Shown in pieces: positions 14,806-22,233 of a stretch of DNA of 23,045 nt. The DNA is taken from positions 1-23,045 of IMG/VR virus record IMGVR_UViG_3300021356_000181. One strand, 5' to 3'. The DNA comes from a virus. The translations under genes and the position numbers were made by a program. The notes under the pieces were generated by a model. The model saw only the letters and a program-made list of their open reading frames with translations. It had not been told where the DNA came from and made no database searches. Each line of letters opens with the position of its first letter. The stretch's first letter is position 1.

Positions 14806-15027
14806 TTAACTTCCTTCCATTTCTTCTATTAACCTATTTAGATACCATTGTGCCTTCTTTAAGTCTTCTAGTGGTTTTCCCTTGTACCTGTAGCGATGCA
14901 GGTATTTTTTTATATTCCCTTCAAGATAGCCCATAAACATCATAACATCCATATTATCCTTTAGATATTCAATGCACTCTATTTTACCTTCGCCGTAGTG
15001 TGGCGGGTGATTAACAACATCAGACAT
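14806..15027 (-). CDS. DUF3310 protein
   Basis: A 73-residue protein with VNHPPHYGEGKIECIEYLKD, FMGYLEGNIKKYLHRYRYKG and LEDLKKAQWYLNRLIEE. These three blocks (HP.HY...IE.I, GYL.GN..KYl.R, DL.KA.wYL..l) define DUF3310, sometimes annotated as a nucleotide kinase-like SaV protein. Its biochemical role is not firmly known, though it typically accompanies phage nucleotide metabolism or replication genes, as here. GAGGT precedes the ATG. It overlaps the previous gene by eight bases. Confidence 0.88.
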   Translation of the reverse strand: MSDVVNHPPHYGEGKIECIEYLKDNMDVMMFMGYLEGNIKKYLHRYRYKGKPLEDLKKAQWYLNRLIEEMEGS

Positions 15028-15502
15028 GTTTTACCTCGTATTTTGCATGTTCTTGTATAAAATCTAAGGGGAGAATGGTCATAAGGTCGCCTCTGTTTGG
15101 TCGGGTATGCAACCCCCACTCTCCCCTAAAGTAATCCACACACTTGTCTCTGACAATGTTTATAATGGTCTCTGGGTTTACAAGGTAAAAGAAGTCCTCT
15201 GCCTTAACTGCAATATACCTTGCTATGTCATTTGGTACACCCCAACCATCTACCGATTTCCACTCTGGGGGTCTTTTAACAGTTCTGAGTTCCCACCAGA
15301 TTGTGTTGTCAACAGGCCCATGCCTGTACTTTCTCTTTGCAGCTTTTACGTCAACATGACCAAACTCTTTGTCTAGTATGTCCCAATGCTCAAAGATATT
15401 CTCCTCTTTTGTTGCTTTACGGATGAAGTTATCCCCCCGTAGGGAGATAAACTCTTGTTCTGCTGCAGTGCCTTCATAAACTGATTTTGCGTTTTTTCTC
15501 AT
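15020..15502 (-). CDS. Putative PD-(D/E)XK-type nuclease-like protein
   Basis: A 160-residue protein I cannot assign to a named family. It has Glu15 in an early helix (TAAEQEFISLRGDNF), then HWDILDKEFGHVDVKAAKRK giving Asp41, Asp51 and Lys53. An early Glu followed by D-x9-D-x-K is the spacing of a PD-(D/E)XK nuclease core. IWWELRTVKRPPEWKSVDGW follows, with a further Glu71. A phage nuclease could be used in recombination or host DNA breakdown. Against this, the protein is described only by motif spacing. It starts within the ribonucleotide reductase stop (ATGA). Confidence 0.65.
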   Translation of the reverse strand: MRKNAKSVYEGTAAEQEFISLRGDNFIRKATKEENIFEHWDILDKEFGHVDVKAAKRKYRHGPVDNTIWWELRTVKRPPEWKSVDGWGVPNDIARYIAVKAEDFFYLVNPETIINIVRDKCVDYFRGEWGLHTRPNRGDLMTILPLDFIQEHAKYEVKHV

Positions 15503-17397
15503 GTGATGTCTACAATCTCACATACGTCACCAGAACAGGCCATTGTTTGCATACTCACTGTGTTGTCCTCTTGCTCATAGTCGGATAGTTTAGACCAATC
15601 AATCTTCTTTGGCATAATTGATAGTAGCATTTCATAGTCTGATTTACCACACTCTTGGTAGGGTGCTTGTTGATAAGAGTGGTCAGTGTGTGGCAAGAAC
15701 GACACACCAGACATTTCATCAAAGTGTTCATACACAAATGCCCCTACAGCCATCCATTCAGAATCACGTACTGATATTGTCACGCTGGGTTTATGCTCGC
15801 ACCAATGTCTCTGGTAGATTAACCACATTTCTAGCTGTTCAATAGCGGTCATGTCGTTACGTGTAATTGCACCATTTGGTGATTTCATAGGGAAGCTAAA
15901 CACTGTTGTTGTATCACCTTTAAACACACAGGGTTCATGTGGGATCTTTTGATCCTTCATAAATTGTGTCAGTGGGTCTTTATTATCCCCGCGTACAGTA
16001 CGGATATAATATGGAGAATGACGAGCATGGATGCCACTTGCGGAGTCAACCAACTGCGAGACTGTTCCTGATGGTTTAACGCAGCTAATCGCAGCAGAGG
16101 GCGGTATGTCAAGACGACTAGCCCATTCAGCATTAGTAGAGATAGCGACATTTCTAAGACGCTCCAAAGTTTTGTCCAGACCTTTATTCTTTGTGGTCAA
16201 AAGACGGTTATCCATTATGCCTGTGAGTGACACACCAAGCAGACGCTCTTCTTCTGTGTTTCGCTGCCACACCTTTCGCAGATAGGGGAAGTGTGTATAA
16301 GAGCTTTGGATGGTGCCAAGGATCGTAGCAATCTTAACTTTTCTCTCAAGGTCTTCCACATTGTCTGTAGAACGTACCACACACTCTGTAAGGTTGCAGA
16401 ATTGATACGGACGCAATATGATTTCGCTGCAGGGATTGGTTCCGAAATCATAGTTAGGATCACGTCTTTCATTCTTTGCAGCTTGCTTCTTAGATGCTTC
16501 ACGGTTGAATACTCCACGTTCACCTGACTTACTTTCCACTAGGGCGGTCCACTCACGCATGAATGTTTCCATGTCTGGACGCTCAGTATATGCAACACTA
16601 TTGTTAGCCAAGGCACGATGCGCTGCAGTTTCCCACCATTGACCTGACTTAGCATGACGCATACGGTCATCTGATAGGTTGGATAGACTAATCATTGCTG
16701 ACCTACGTACACCACCTACAACAACAATCTGACCAATGAAGCACATAAGGTCGTGACATTCAACACTAGATAGCTTACGTCCCTTTGCGTTCTTGAATGT
16801 CTGTACAGTGAAGTTGAATAGTTCAACTAAGGGCGCTGGGCCTGACGCTCTACCACCAAAAGTCTTAAGCCTTGCCCCTGCAGGACGAACCTTAGATACA
16901 TCCCATCTTGGAATCTCACCAGCCCAAAGGAGTGCCAAAAGTTGCCTAAATGCTTTAGCCCAACCTTCCTTGCTATCTCTGACTACGATGACAGTCTCAC
17001 TATCGAACAACTCAGGTATCTCAGGGAGTTTGGATATGTATTGTCTTTCGACACTGAACCCGACACCAGTACCACAGAGGAGAATGAACATAGCTTCATC
17101 GAAGGACTTAGGGTCATCTACGGGTAGATAGCTACAGTTATAACCTGCTGTATTGTCACGCTCTAAGGCTGGACCTGCAGTCATCATTGCCCTCATAGAA
17201 GGCATAACCTCAAGGTTTAGGATGGCGTCACGTATACTGTTGACATATGAGTCATCACCTATCTTGGGGCGAACAACATTATCCATGTAGCGTTCTACAG
17301 TCTCTGACCAGTCTTCACGTCCCTTGCCATCAAAATATTTAGCATAACGTGACTTAGCAATAAATGTCTGATAATCTGTTGGTAGATAGTTATTCAT
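15499..17397 (-). CDS. nrdJ: Class II (B12-dependent) ribonucleoside-triphosphate reductase
   Basis: A 632-residue monomeric-type class II reductase that makes dNTPs from NTPs using adenosylcobalamin. NPCSEI at 321-326 supplies radical Cys323 and Glu325 (NPCGEI in the Lactobacillus leichmannii enzyme, Cys408/Glu410). The redox pair is Cys88 (GYNCSYLPVDD) and Cys334 (FCNLTE), and Cys334 is 11 residues after Cys323, as Cys419 follows Cys408. The C-terminus ACSGDVCEIVDIT has the CX4C shuttle (Cys621/Cys626; Cys731/Cys736 in the model). It is about 100 residues shorter than that 739-residue enzyme, half the deficit lying between Cys88 and Cys323. No N-terminal ATP-cone is visible. It is coupled by ATGA overlaps to the MazG-like gene and the downstream gene. 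Confidence 0.93.
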   Translation of the reverse strand: MNNYLPTDYQTFIAKSRYAKYFDGKGREDWSETVERYMDNVVRPKIGDDSYVNSIRDAILNLEVMPSMRAMMTAGPALERDNTAGYNCSYLPVDDPKSFDEAMFILLCGTGVGFSVERQYISKLPEIPELFDSETVIVVRDSKEGWAKAFRQLLALLWAGEIPRWDVSKVRPAGARLKTFGGRASGPAPLVELFNFTVQTFKNAKGRKLSSVECHDLMCFIGQIVVVGGVRRSAMISLSNLSDDRMRHAKSGQWWETAAHRALANNSVAYTERPDMETFMREWTALVESKSGERGVFNREASKKQAAKNERRDPNYDFGTNPCSEIILRPYQFCNLTECVVRSTDNVEDLERKVKIATILGTIQSSYTHFPYLRKVWQRNTEEERLLGVSLTGIMDNRLLTTKNKGLDKTLERLRNVAISTNAEWASRLDIPPSAAISCVKPSGTVSQLVDSASGIHARHSPYYIRTVRGDNKDPLTQFMKDQKIPHEPCVFKGDTTTVFSFPMKSPNGAITRNDMTAIEQLEMWLIYQRHWCEHKPSVTISVRDSEWMAVGAFVYEHFDEMSGVSFLPHTDHSYQQAPYQECGKSDYEMLLSIMPKKIDWSKLSDYEQEDNTVSMQTMACSGDVCEIVDIT

Positions 17398-17741
17398 CTG
17401 TTGTCACCCGATCCATTTAGTTTATTTCGTTGCTTTCTGCTGTTTAGCTTCAGCATGTTTAGGTCCATCACTTTACGTAGGTTTGCATTATGCAGATTAG
17501 CCAATGCCGTAACGTAAAACAGAACATCCCCTAATTCCTGTAATATCTCCTGATGGGAATACGCTGTACTGTCTCTAAATGTCTTCTTGATCTTTTCTGC
17601 AACCTCACCAGCTTCACCCACAAGACCTAAAGTATTCTCTACCAGACGATCCTTACCTTTGGTCATTATCATACTCTCTACAAAGTTTGTGTAGCCCTCA
17701 AGGTCTTCTTGCATATCTCTGATATCTGTTTCGTTAATCAT
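17394..17741 (-). CDS. MazG-like nucleotide pyrophosphohydrolase
   Basis: A 115-residue all-helical protein with LVGEAGEVAEKIKK and HQEILQELGDVLFYVTALA. The two metal-binding pairs are Glu43/Glu46 (ExxE) and Glu69/Asp72 (ExxD), which define the MazG-like fold and coordinate magnesium for cleaving nucleoside triphosphates to monophosphates and pyrophosphate. Phage versions may clean aberrant dNTPs or alter host (p)ppGpp-linked signalling; the sequence does not tell which. It is placed between the methyltransferase and the reductase in a nucleotide metabolism group. GAGG lies before the ATG, and both ends overlap neighbours as ATGA. Confidence 0.9.
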   Translation of the reverse strand: MINETDIRDMQEDLEGYTNFVESMIMTKGKDRLVENTLGLVGEAGEVAEKIKKTFRDSTAYSHQEILQELGDVLFYVTALANLHNANLRKVMDLNMLKLNSRKQRNKLNGSGDNR

Positions 17742-18289
17742 GTTATATCCTCTACAACTCTTCCGTAAAACTCTGTTGGCCCATTTTGTTCAATATCAAA
17801 CAAGTACCAACAACAGTTATCTTTCCCTTGTCCCTTACTATTCTCTATCCACTTTACTCTACCTACGCTGACCACTTTCTTACAGTATGTCATGTAAATA
17901 GAAGACTGCTTTGTGTGCATCCAATCTGCATCAAATAGCAACCAAGTCTTACATGTCTGCATAAATTTTTCTATCAGGGGGTGTAAGATCGTCCTGTCCC
18001 AAGGTGGGTTTGTTATAATGTAGGTTTCTGGGTCATATTGATCAACCTCTAACTGTAGGGCATTTGCAGGTAGAATATCACTTCGTCTCGGTTCTATGTC
18101 GGTAGCAACAAGAAGACTAGCAGCACCGCCTGTAAGTTCGTCTATGTGGTCGATTAATCTTCCATCACCAGCACAGGGTTCTATGTACTCAAACGTGTAA
18201 GGTAAGTGTGGTATAAGAGGCTCTACAGCGGCTATGGGAGTGGGGTAAAAATCCCGTGGCCTTCTCTCATAATTACTACGTTTACCCAT
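17738..18289 (-). CDS. DNA N6-adenine methyltransferase (orphan)
   Basis: A 183-residue protein from ATG 18289, which has AGGAG (18297-18301) seven bases before it. The frame extends to ATG 18316, but that start lacks a ribosome binding site and overlaps the upstream gene. IEPCAGDGRL (residues 36-45) is the AdoMet-binding motif and TNPPW (93-97) the catalytic motif of adenine methyltransferases. RRPRDFYPTP near the N-terminus is a further trait of small phage enzymes of this group. There is no target recognition domain of the usual size and no nearby restriction enzyme, so it is an orphan. It may protect phage DNA or influence expression. Confidence 0.85.
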   Translation of the reverse strand: MGKRSNYERRPRDFYPTPIAAVEPLIPHLPYTFEYIEPCAGDGRLIDHIDELTGGAASLLVATDIEPRRSDILPANALQLEVDQYDPETYIITNPPWDRTILHPLIEKFMQTCKTWLLFDADWMHTKQSSIYMTYCKKVVSVGRVKWIENSKGQGKDNCCWYLFDIEQNGPTEFYGRVVEDIT

Positions 18290-18296
18290 GCCCTTG

Positions 18297-18301
18297 CTCC
18301 T
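18297..18301 (-). promoter_or_regulatory. Ribosome binding site deciding the methyltransferase start
   Basis: AGGAG on the minus strand lies seven bases from ATG 18289. The alternative ATG at 18316 has no comparable site. Confidence 0.6.
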
Positions 18302-18305
18302 GTAA

Positions 18306-18536
18306 TCAAGCATCATACATCCATGAGAGGTCTACTGATTTCACTATTGGCTCAATGCTACTGTCGAAGTGTTTCAAGTCTTTATATGCTGCATTGAAAT
18401 CTGGATAAGGGATGTCCTGTGGCTGACTTACCATCTTGCCCTCATGCTCTACCTTGCAGGTAAGCCACACATGCTCACCATCATCCCAAGGCCCATGTAC
18501 TACACCCCATATCTTAAAGAGTTCTTGTTGTGTCAT
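18306..18536 (-). CDS. Small hypothetical protein
   Basis: A 76-residue protein starting MTQQELFKIWGVVHGPWDDG. The frame is open to 18596, but ATG 18536 overlaps the previous stop as ATGA and is preceded by AAGGGGA, so I prefer it. Aromatic-rich (VWLTCKVEHEG, LSWMYDA), mildly acidic and without a membrane segment. I do not recognise the family. It lies between a nuclease and a methyltransferase gene, so it may act in DNA metabolism, which is only context. Confidence 0.65.
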   Translation of the reverse strand: MTQQELFKIWGVVHGPWDDGEHVWLTCKVEHEGKMVSQPQDIPYPDFNAAYKDLKHFDSSIEPIVKSVDLSWMYDA

Positions 18537-18880
18537 TTCTTTCCCCTTTGTTTCATAAGATGTAGATAGTCTTCCATAGGTACGATTGCAAGCCATTCCT
18601 TACGATCCCCCCGAAAAAATACGACAGGATCGTAAAAACCCTGTCGAGCTTGTTCCATCCAATCATACACTGTCTGTAAGTTCTTACGTCTTTTTACCTC
18701 TATTGTAACTGGTAAATACTTACGTGCCTTTGGACTAAGTTGTATGTCTTCCCCGTTTTGTCCCATAGCTGTAGACCTAACGTCATCTGGCTCAAGGTTG
18801 GGGAAGCGTTTAAGTATAGCGTCCCTAACTTCCTGTTGTCCTAGTCTCCCTTTTGCTTTACTTGAACTGGCGGTTCCCAT
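18533..18880 (-). CDS. PD-(D/E)XK nuclease, resolvase-like
   Basis: A 115-residue protein from ATG 18880, preceded by GAGGAAGG (18887-18894) at six bases; a GTG at 18907 is an alternative. It begins MGTASSSKAKGRLGQQEVRD (Glu17), followed by NGEDIQLSPKARKYLPVTIE with Asp45, Glu61 and Lys63, so an E...D-x15-E-x-K core is visible, plus Gln79 in the next helix. This is the PD-(D/E)XK layout of archaeal Hjc-like resolvases and related phage nucleases. It overlaps the exonuclease end by 40 bases. It could resolve branched DNA in replication or recombination. Confidence 0.75.
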   Translation of the reverse strand: MGTASSSKAKGRLGQQEVRDAILKRFPNLEPDDVRSTAMGQNGEDIQLSPKARKYLPVTIEVKRRKNLQTVYDWMEQARQGFYDPVVFFRGDRKEWLAIVPMEDYLHLMKQRGKK

Positions 18881-19557
18881 ATTTGACCTTCCTCTCTTCT
18901 TAACCACAGGAGCCTTGCGTTCTCTATCACCCTATCTACATCCCCGTCATATGCCTTGACACATTCTTCAAACAACTTTTCCTCTGTGTTGCAATCCTGT
19001 AACATCTTGTTCGCTGTTGCTGGCCCCACTTTATAGAGACCTAAGATGTTATCAGCATTATCACCAGATAAGATTTGAGAGTAAAAGAACTTCAAGCCAT
19101 CGAAGTCAGATACTGTGGTAAGTGTTCCTCTAGTTAAGTTGAAATGTTGACAGGCCAATTGTAGCATGTCTTTGTCGATGGAAGCAACAATACTAGATGG
19201 GCCATATTTCGTTACTGCCTTGCCTATAAGATCATCAGCCTCTTCATTCTCACTTACGATAGCGTCATGTTGATCAACAAGATGGTTTCGTGTAGCAGTG
19301 AGGTGACGAGGCTTTTCTCTTTTGGACCTGTTACCTTTATAGATAGCTGTAGTTGCTAGATCGTATCGAAAGTTCCCCTTGCCAGTAAGAAAAACTTCAT
19401 AGTCATCTTTACCAGCGAAGGGGAGTGCAGTTTCATCTAACACGTATTCGATTAAGGAGTCTACTTTATCTATAGCTTCTTGTTGTGGTTGGTCCTCTGT
19501 GGCGAAGGCTGCTCTGTAGGCGATGATGTCACCATCTATAAGCACCTTGCCAGACAT
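18841..19557 (-). CDS. 5'-3' exonuclease (T7 gp6 / flap endonuclease family)
   Basis: A 238-residue protein. It starts MSGKVLIDGDIIAYRAAFAT with Asp8 and Asp10, followed by NEEADDLIGKAV (Glu105/106, Asp108/109), SIDKDM (Asp128, Asp130) and LSGDNADNILGLYKVGPATA (Asp166, Asp169 and helix-hairpin region 173-186). This is the full acidic set and H3TH motif of the FEN/5'-3' exonuclease family. It would remove RNA primers and degrade host DNA, supplying an activity missing from the phage's DNA polymerase. It overlaps the upstream gene by one base (TGATG). Confidence 0.9.
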   Translation of the reverse strand: MSGKVLIDGDIIAYRAAFATEDQPQQEAIDKVDSLIEYVLDETALPFAGKDDYEVFLTGKGNFRYDLATTAIYKGNRSKREKPRHLTATRNHLVDQHDAIVSENEEADDLIGKAVTKYGPSSIVASIDKDMLQLACQHFNLTRGTLTTVSDFDGLKFFYSQILSGDNADNILGLYKVGPATANKMLQDCNTEEKLFEECVKAYDGDVDRVIENARLLWLRREEGQIWEPPVQVKQKGD

Positions 19558-19757
19558 CAGATGTCACTCCAGACCATCTCTCCATCGTCTTTCTCAAAGG
19601 CTACAGATTTCACATATGTAAATCCTGCTGCTTGAGTTGCCTCAGAGTAAAGCCAAGCTAGATCGTTTAAAGTTTCTACGTCTTCTCTTTCGATACTTGT
19701 TTTGCCCGTGAACCCATCGTCTTTAGATTCTGATTGAAAGGTGATCTGTACTTTCAT
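19557..19757 (-). CDS. Small acidic hypothetical protein
   Basis: A 66-residue acidic protein starting MKVQITFQSESKDDGFTGKT and ending GEMVWSDI. Predicted beta strand, helix (ETLNDLAWLYSEATQAAGF), beta strand. No motif I recognise. It starts one base after the ssDNA-binding-like gene stop with AGGA just upstream and overlaps the exonuclease start, so it belongs to the replication operon. Its role is unknown; a replication or nuclease regulator would be speculation. Confidence 0.65.
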   Translation of the reverse strand: MKVQITFQSESKDDGFTGKTSIEREDVETLNDLAWLYSEATQAAGFTYVKSVAFEKDDGEMVWSDI

Positions 19758-19758
19758 G

Positions 19759-20313
19759 TCATCCTACCATAAACAATTCATCGTCTTCTGAGATTTTATT
19801 CTCAGGCTCATAGGCGACATGCTCAGTAACACCTACATTAAGCAAACGCACACCAGCACCATTTGAGTATGTTTCAAACTGTACCTTCGCTTTCGTGCCA
19901 TTACCCAATGGGCCATCTTCTTCAAAGTTCCAGTATCGACGTGCATCACGTCCTTGTAGAAGGCTGACTACATTTGGCGCACCACCAAAGTCTACCTCTG
20001 TCTCTTCTCCTGTCTTACGATCAGTGAAGGTCTTTACGTCTTTGATTGCACGTTTCAGACGCATAAACTTACCAATACCATATTCTGAGTTACCCTCAAG
20101 AATACGATCATTGTTCATTGGTTTTGGGTCTAAACCTTCTGTAAGCAGTTGGTCAATTTGTGACTGGTCTGTAAAGTATGCGTTGACTGCATACTGACCA
20201 CCCTTCTGATAAATGGCTTGGGCTGCTCTAGGTCCGTCAGGATTACCGAAGTCGGCGTTCTCAGGGAAAACTTTTGCATACTCAAGAACCATGTCCATAG
20301 TGTATTTAGTCAA
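19759..20313 (-). CDS. Putative single-stranded DNA-binding protein
   Basis: A 184-residue protein beginning at TTG 20313: AAGGAG lies seven bases before it, while the next ATG (20298) is 22 bases away. The middle has KFMRLKRAIKDVKTFTDRKT and NVVSLLQGRDARRYWNFEED. LGNGTKAKVQFETYSNGAGV followed by VTEHVAYEPE resembles the OB-fold region of T7 gp2.5 / DUF2815-type ssDNA-binding proteins. The acidic C-terminus ISEDDELFMVG recalls the tails through which such proteins contact polymerase or helicase. Location between polymerase and exonuclease agrees. Direct evidence of binding is lacking. Confidence 0.65.
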   Translation of the reverse strand: MTKYTMDMVLEYAKVFPENADFGNPDGPRAAQAIYQKGGQYAVNAYFTDQSQIDQLLTEGLDPKPMNNDRILEGNSEYGIGKFMRLKRAIKDVKTFTDRKTGEETEVDFGGAPNVVSLLQGRDARRYWNFEEDGPLGNGTKAKVQFETYSNGAGVRLLNVGVTEHVAYEPENKISEDDELFMVG

Positions 20314-20379
20314 GTTGTCTCTCCTTTTTAGAGTCGGTACATATATATACAGGCATTTTTTAAGATTTTATACACAGAA
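20314..20379 (-). promoter_or_regulatory. AT-rich gap upstream of the ssDNA-binding gene, possible weak promoter
   Basis: This is the longest gap in the minus-strand block. Read on the minus strand it contains TATAAAAT and, 15-20 bases on, TATATATAT, either of which could be a -10 element, but no good TTGACA-like -35 is present. It also holds the AAGGAG site. No terminator hairpin is visible after the polymerase stop. Confidence 0.3.
20321..20326 (-). promoter_or_regulatory. Ribosome binding site supporting a TTG start
   Basis: AAGGAG on the minus strand lies seven bases from TTG 20313. It is one of the best Shine-Dalgarno sequences in this block, which makes the unusual start credible. Confidence 0.65.
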
Positions 20380-22233
20380 TCAGTGAATTTCTGCATAATT
20401 TTTTCCGAACTGTGCGTCAATACCTAATTCTACGTTTAGTTTTAGTTTGTCGTTTACTTTGCAAATAGTCTCCTCTAGTCTGTATTTGATTGATTCTACA
20501 TATCTTTCATCTACAAGTGCTATAATTTCATCGTGGAACTGTCCAATGATGTCTAGTCCAAACTCCTGACATTGAGCAACCCAATTATCAAAGCACCAAA
20601 CTCCTGTGCCTTGATTGAGTGTGCTGAACTTGTCTTTATCAGAGCGTAAAGAATACCACATCTTTGATACAGGGTTCTGCACCCACATACCGCCAAGAAC
20701 TTCTCTTACACGTAATTCGCTTGAGACCTTCTCTATTGACCAGTTACGCGACCAAAAGGCATCTAGTAGCTTCTGGGCATCCTTCTTACTCATACCTGTC
20801 TCACGCGCCAGCTTAGGCGCTCCTACGCCATATGTGGCAGAGTAGTTTACCACCTTGTAGTTTTTACGTAGGGCTTTTAGGCTACGTTCACCAGAATTAT
20901 GTTTGTCGATATCGTCTTGTGTAACAACACCAGCATGTTTAGCCAAGTCAAGGTGGGGGTCAAATCCTTCCTTACTCATTTCTGCAACATAATCTGGATC
21001 ATGTGGTTTCATGTAATGGCGCTTTGTTGTATCCTCTAGGGATGTCATATCTGCACCACACAACACATAACCATCAGGCGATGTTAAGCAACTCCTAATC
21101 TCTTTACCAAGTGGTCTATCGACAGAGGGTAAGTTTACCAAAGGTTTCGCGTGTCTAAATCGTAGTGTGTTCGTAAAACCTGCGACAGTGGCCTGTACGT
21201 ATCCGTCACGTTGGGATACCAACATTCCTTTGAGTAAACCAATTCTATGAGTAAGAACAGACAGACCGTCCAAAATAGTAATGCTAGGCTCTTTATCAGC
21301 CAACTCCAAGACACTTTCACAAAGCTCACCGTCCTTTCTTATCTGTGGGATCTTACGTTCACTCCCATCATCCTCTCTAACAAATTTATATGTGCGGGGT
21401 TGCCAACCAAGGTCAAACAGCCACATCTTTACCTGATCAGAAGAGTTAGGATTTCCCTGCTCTCTTCCTACTTCAACAACCATAGACTTGGTGGTGTAGG
21501 GCATACGGTTTGTCTTACACAATTCTATCCACCGCTCACCATGACTAGACAGGCTACCATCCTTCTTGTACATTATCTTTGGCTGCGTTCTCATTGCAGT
21601 CAGGATACGCTCTGGCATGGCTTTAGCCAATGCCTCAGTCTTCTCTTCTTTCTGTTGTTCCCAATCAGCCAGATATCCCTGCGCCCTATCTACGTCTAAT
21701 TTCCACTGCAGGGTCTCTTGCTTTGCAGCACACTTCATCTTGAAGGTCAGATAGTTTATCAGTTCATCTGCTGTTGGACCCTCAGTTTGTTTGTCGCAAT
21801 ACAGCTTGTTTAATTTAATCTCAAGGTCACGCCACAGACGCATGTTGATCTTAACGTCCTCATTGCATCTATGTGCATACTCCTCTTTAGTCAGGTTTTC
21901 CCAATCACTAATCTTTGGCTTTGGTACACCGTAGTCCTCACCATAGCTTTCTAAGCCATGCTTATTACGATGATGGTTGATGTACCATGATAACGCTAAC
22001 GTGTCGATCAGGGTAGCTTTGACCTCTATCCCTAGCACTTTTTCCACTGCGGGGATATCAAACCTCACAATGTTGTGACCGATCAAAACCTTTGCTTCTG
22101 TAAAGAATATACGCATAGCCTCATAGTCATAGGTATGCTGCACATCACCATTATTATCAGCCCAAGACAATACGTGTATCTTGGTGCTGTTTAGTCCATC
22201 TGTTTCTATATCAAATACTGGCATGTTTACCAT
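20380..22233 (-). CDS. polA: DNA polymerase, family A (T7-like)
   Basis: A 617-residue replicative polymerase with proofreading. Exonuclease motifs: DIETDGL (Asp8, Glu10), GHNIVRFDIP (Asp59) and RCNEDVKIN (Asp126). Arg122 stands where many relatives have the exo III Tyr. Polymerase motif A is GADMTSLED (Asp395, Glu400), motif B RKNYKVVNYSATYG (Arg456, Lys460, Tyr464, Tyr468) and motif C FHDEI (567-569). Tyr464 corresponds to E. coli Phe762 and T7 Tyr526. The 5'-3' exonuclease domain is absent, but a separate gene supplies it. The ATG at 22233 overlaps the upstream gene by 23 bases; ATG 22224 is an alternative. Confidence 0.95.
   Translation of the reverse strand: MVNMPVFDIETDGLNSTKIHVLSWADNNGDVQHTYDYEAMRIFFTEAKVLIGHNIVRFDIPAVEKVLGIEVKATLIDTLALSWYINHHRNKHGLESYGEDYGVPKPKISDWENLTKEEYAHRCNEDVKINMRLWRDLEIKLNKLYCDKQTEGPTADELINYLTFKMKCAAKQETLQWKLDVDRAQGYLADWEQQKEEKTEALAKAMPERILTAMRTQPKIMYKKDGSLSSHGERWIELCKTNRMPYTTKSMVVEVGREQGNPNSSDQVKMWLFDLGWQPRTYKFVREDDGSERKIPQIRKDGELCESVLELADKEPSITILDGLSVLTHRIGLLKGMLVSQRDGYVQATVAGFTNTLRFRHAKPLVNLPSVDRPLGKEIRSCLTSPDGYVLCGADMTSLEDTTKRHYMKPHDPDYVAEMSKEGFDPHLDLAKHAGVVTQDDIDKHNSGERSLKALRKNYKVVNYSATYGVGAPKLARETGMSKKDAQKLLDAFWSRNWSIEKVSSELRVREVLGGMWVQNPVSKMWYSLRSDKDKFSTLNQGTGVWCFDNWVAQCQEFGLDIIGQFHDEIIALVDERYVESIKYRLEETICKVNDKLKLNVELGIDAQFGKNYAEIH

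Noticed and set aside
18290-18316. Nine-residue N-terminal extension of the methyltransferase (ATG 18316)
   Set aside because: No ribosome binding site and overlap with the upstream gene, whereas AGGAG is well placed for ATG 18289.
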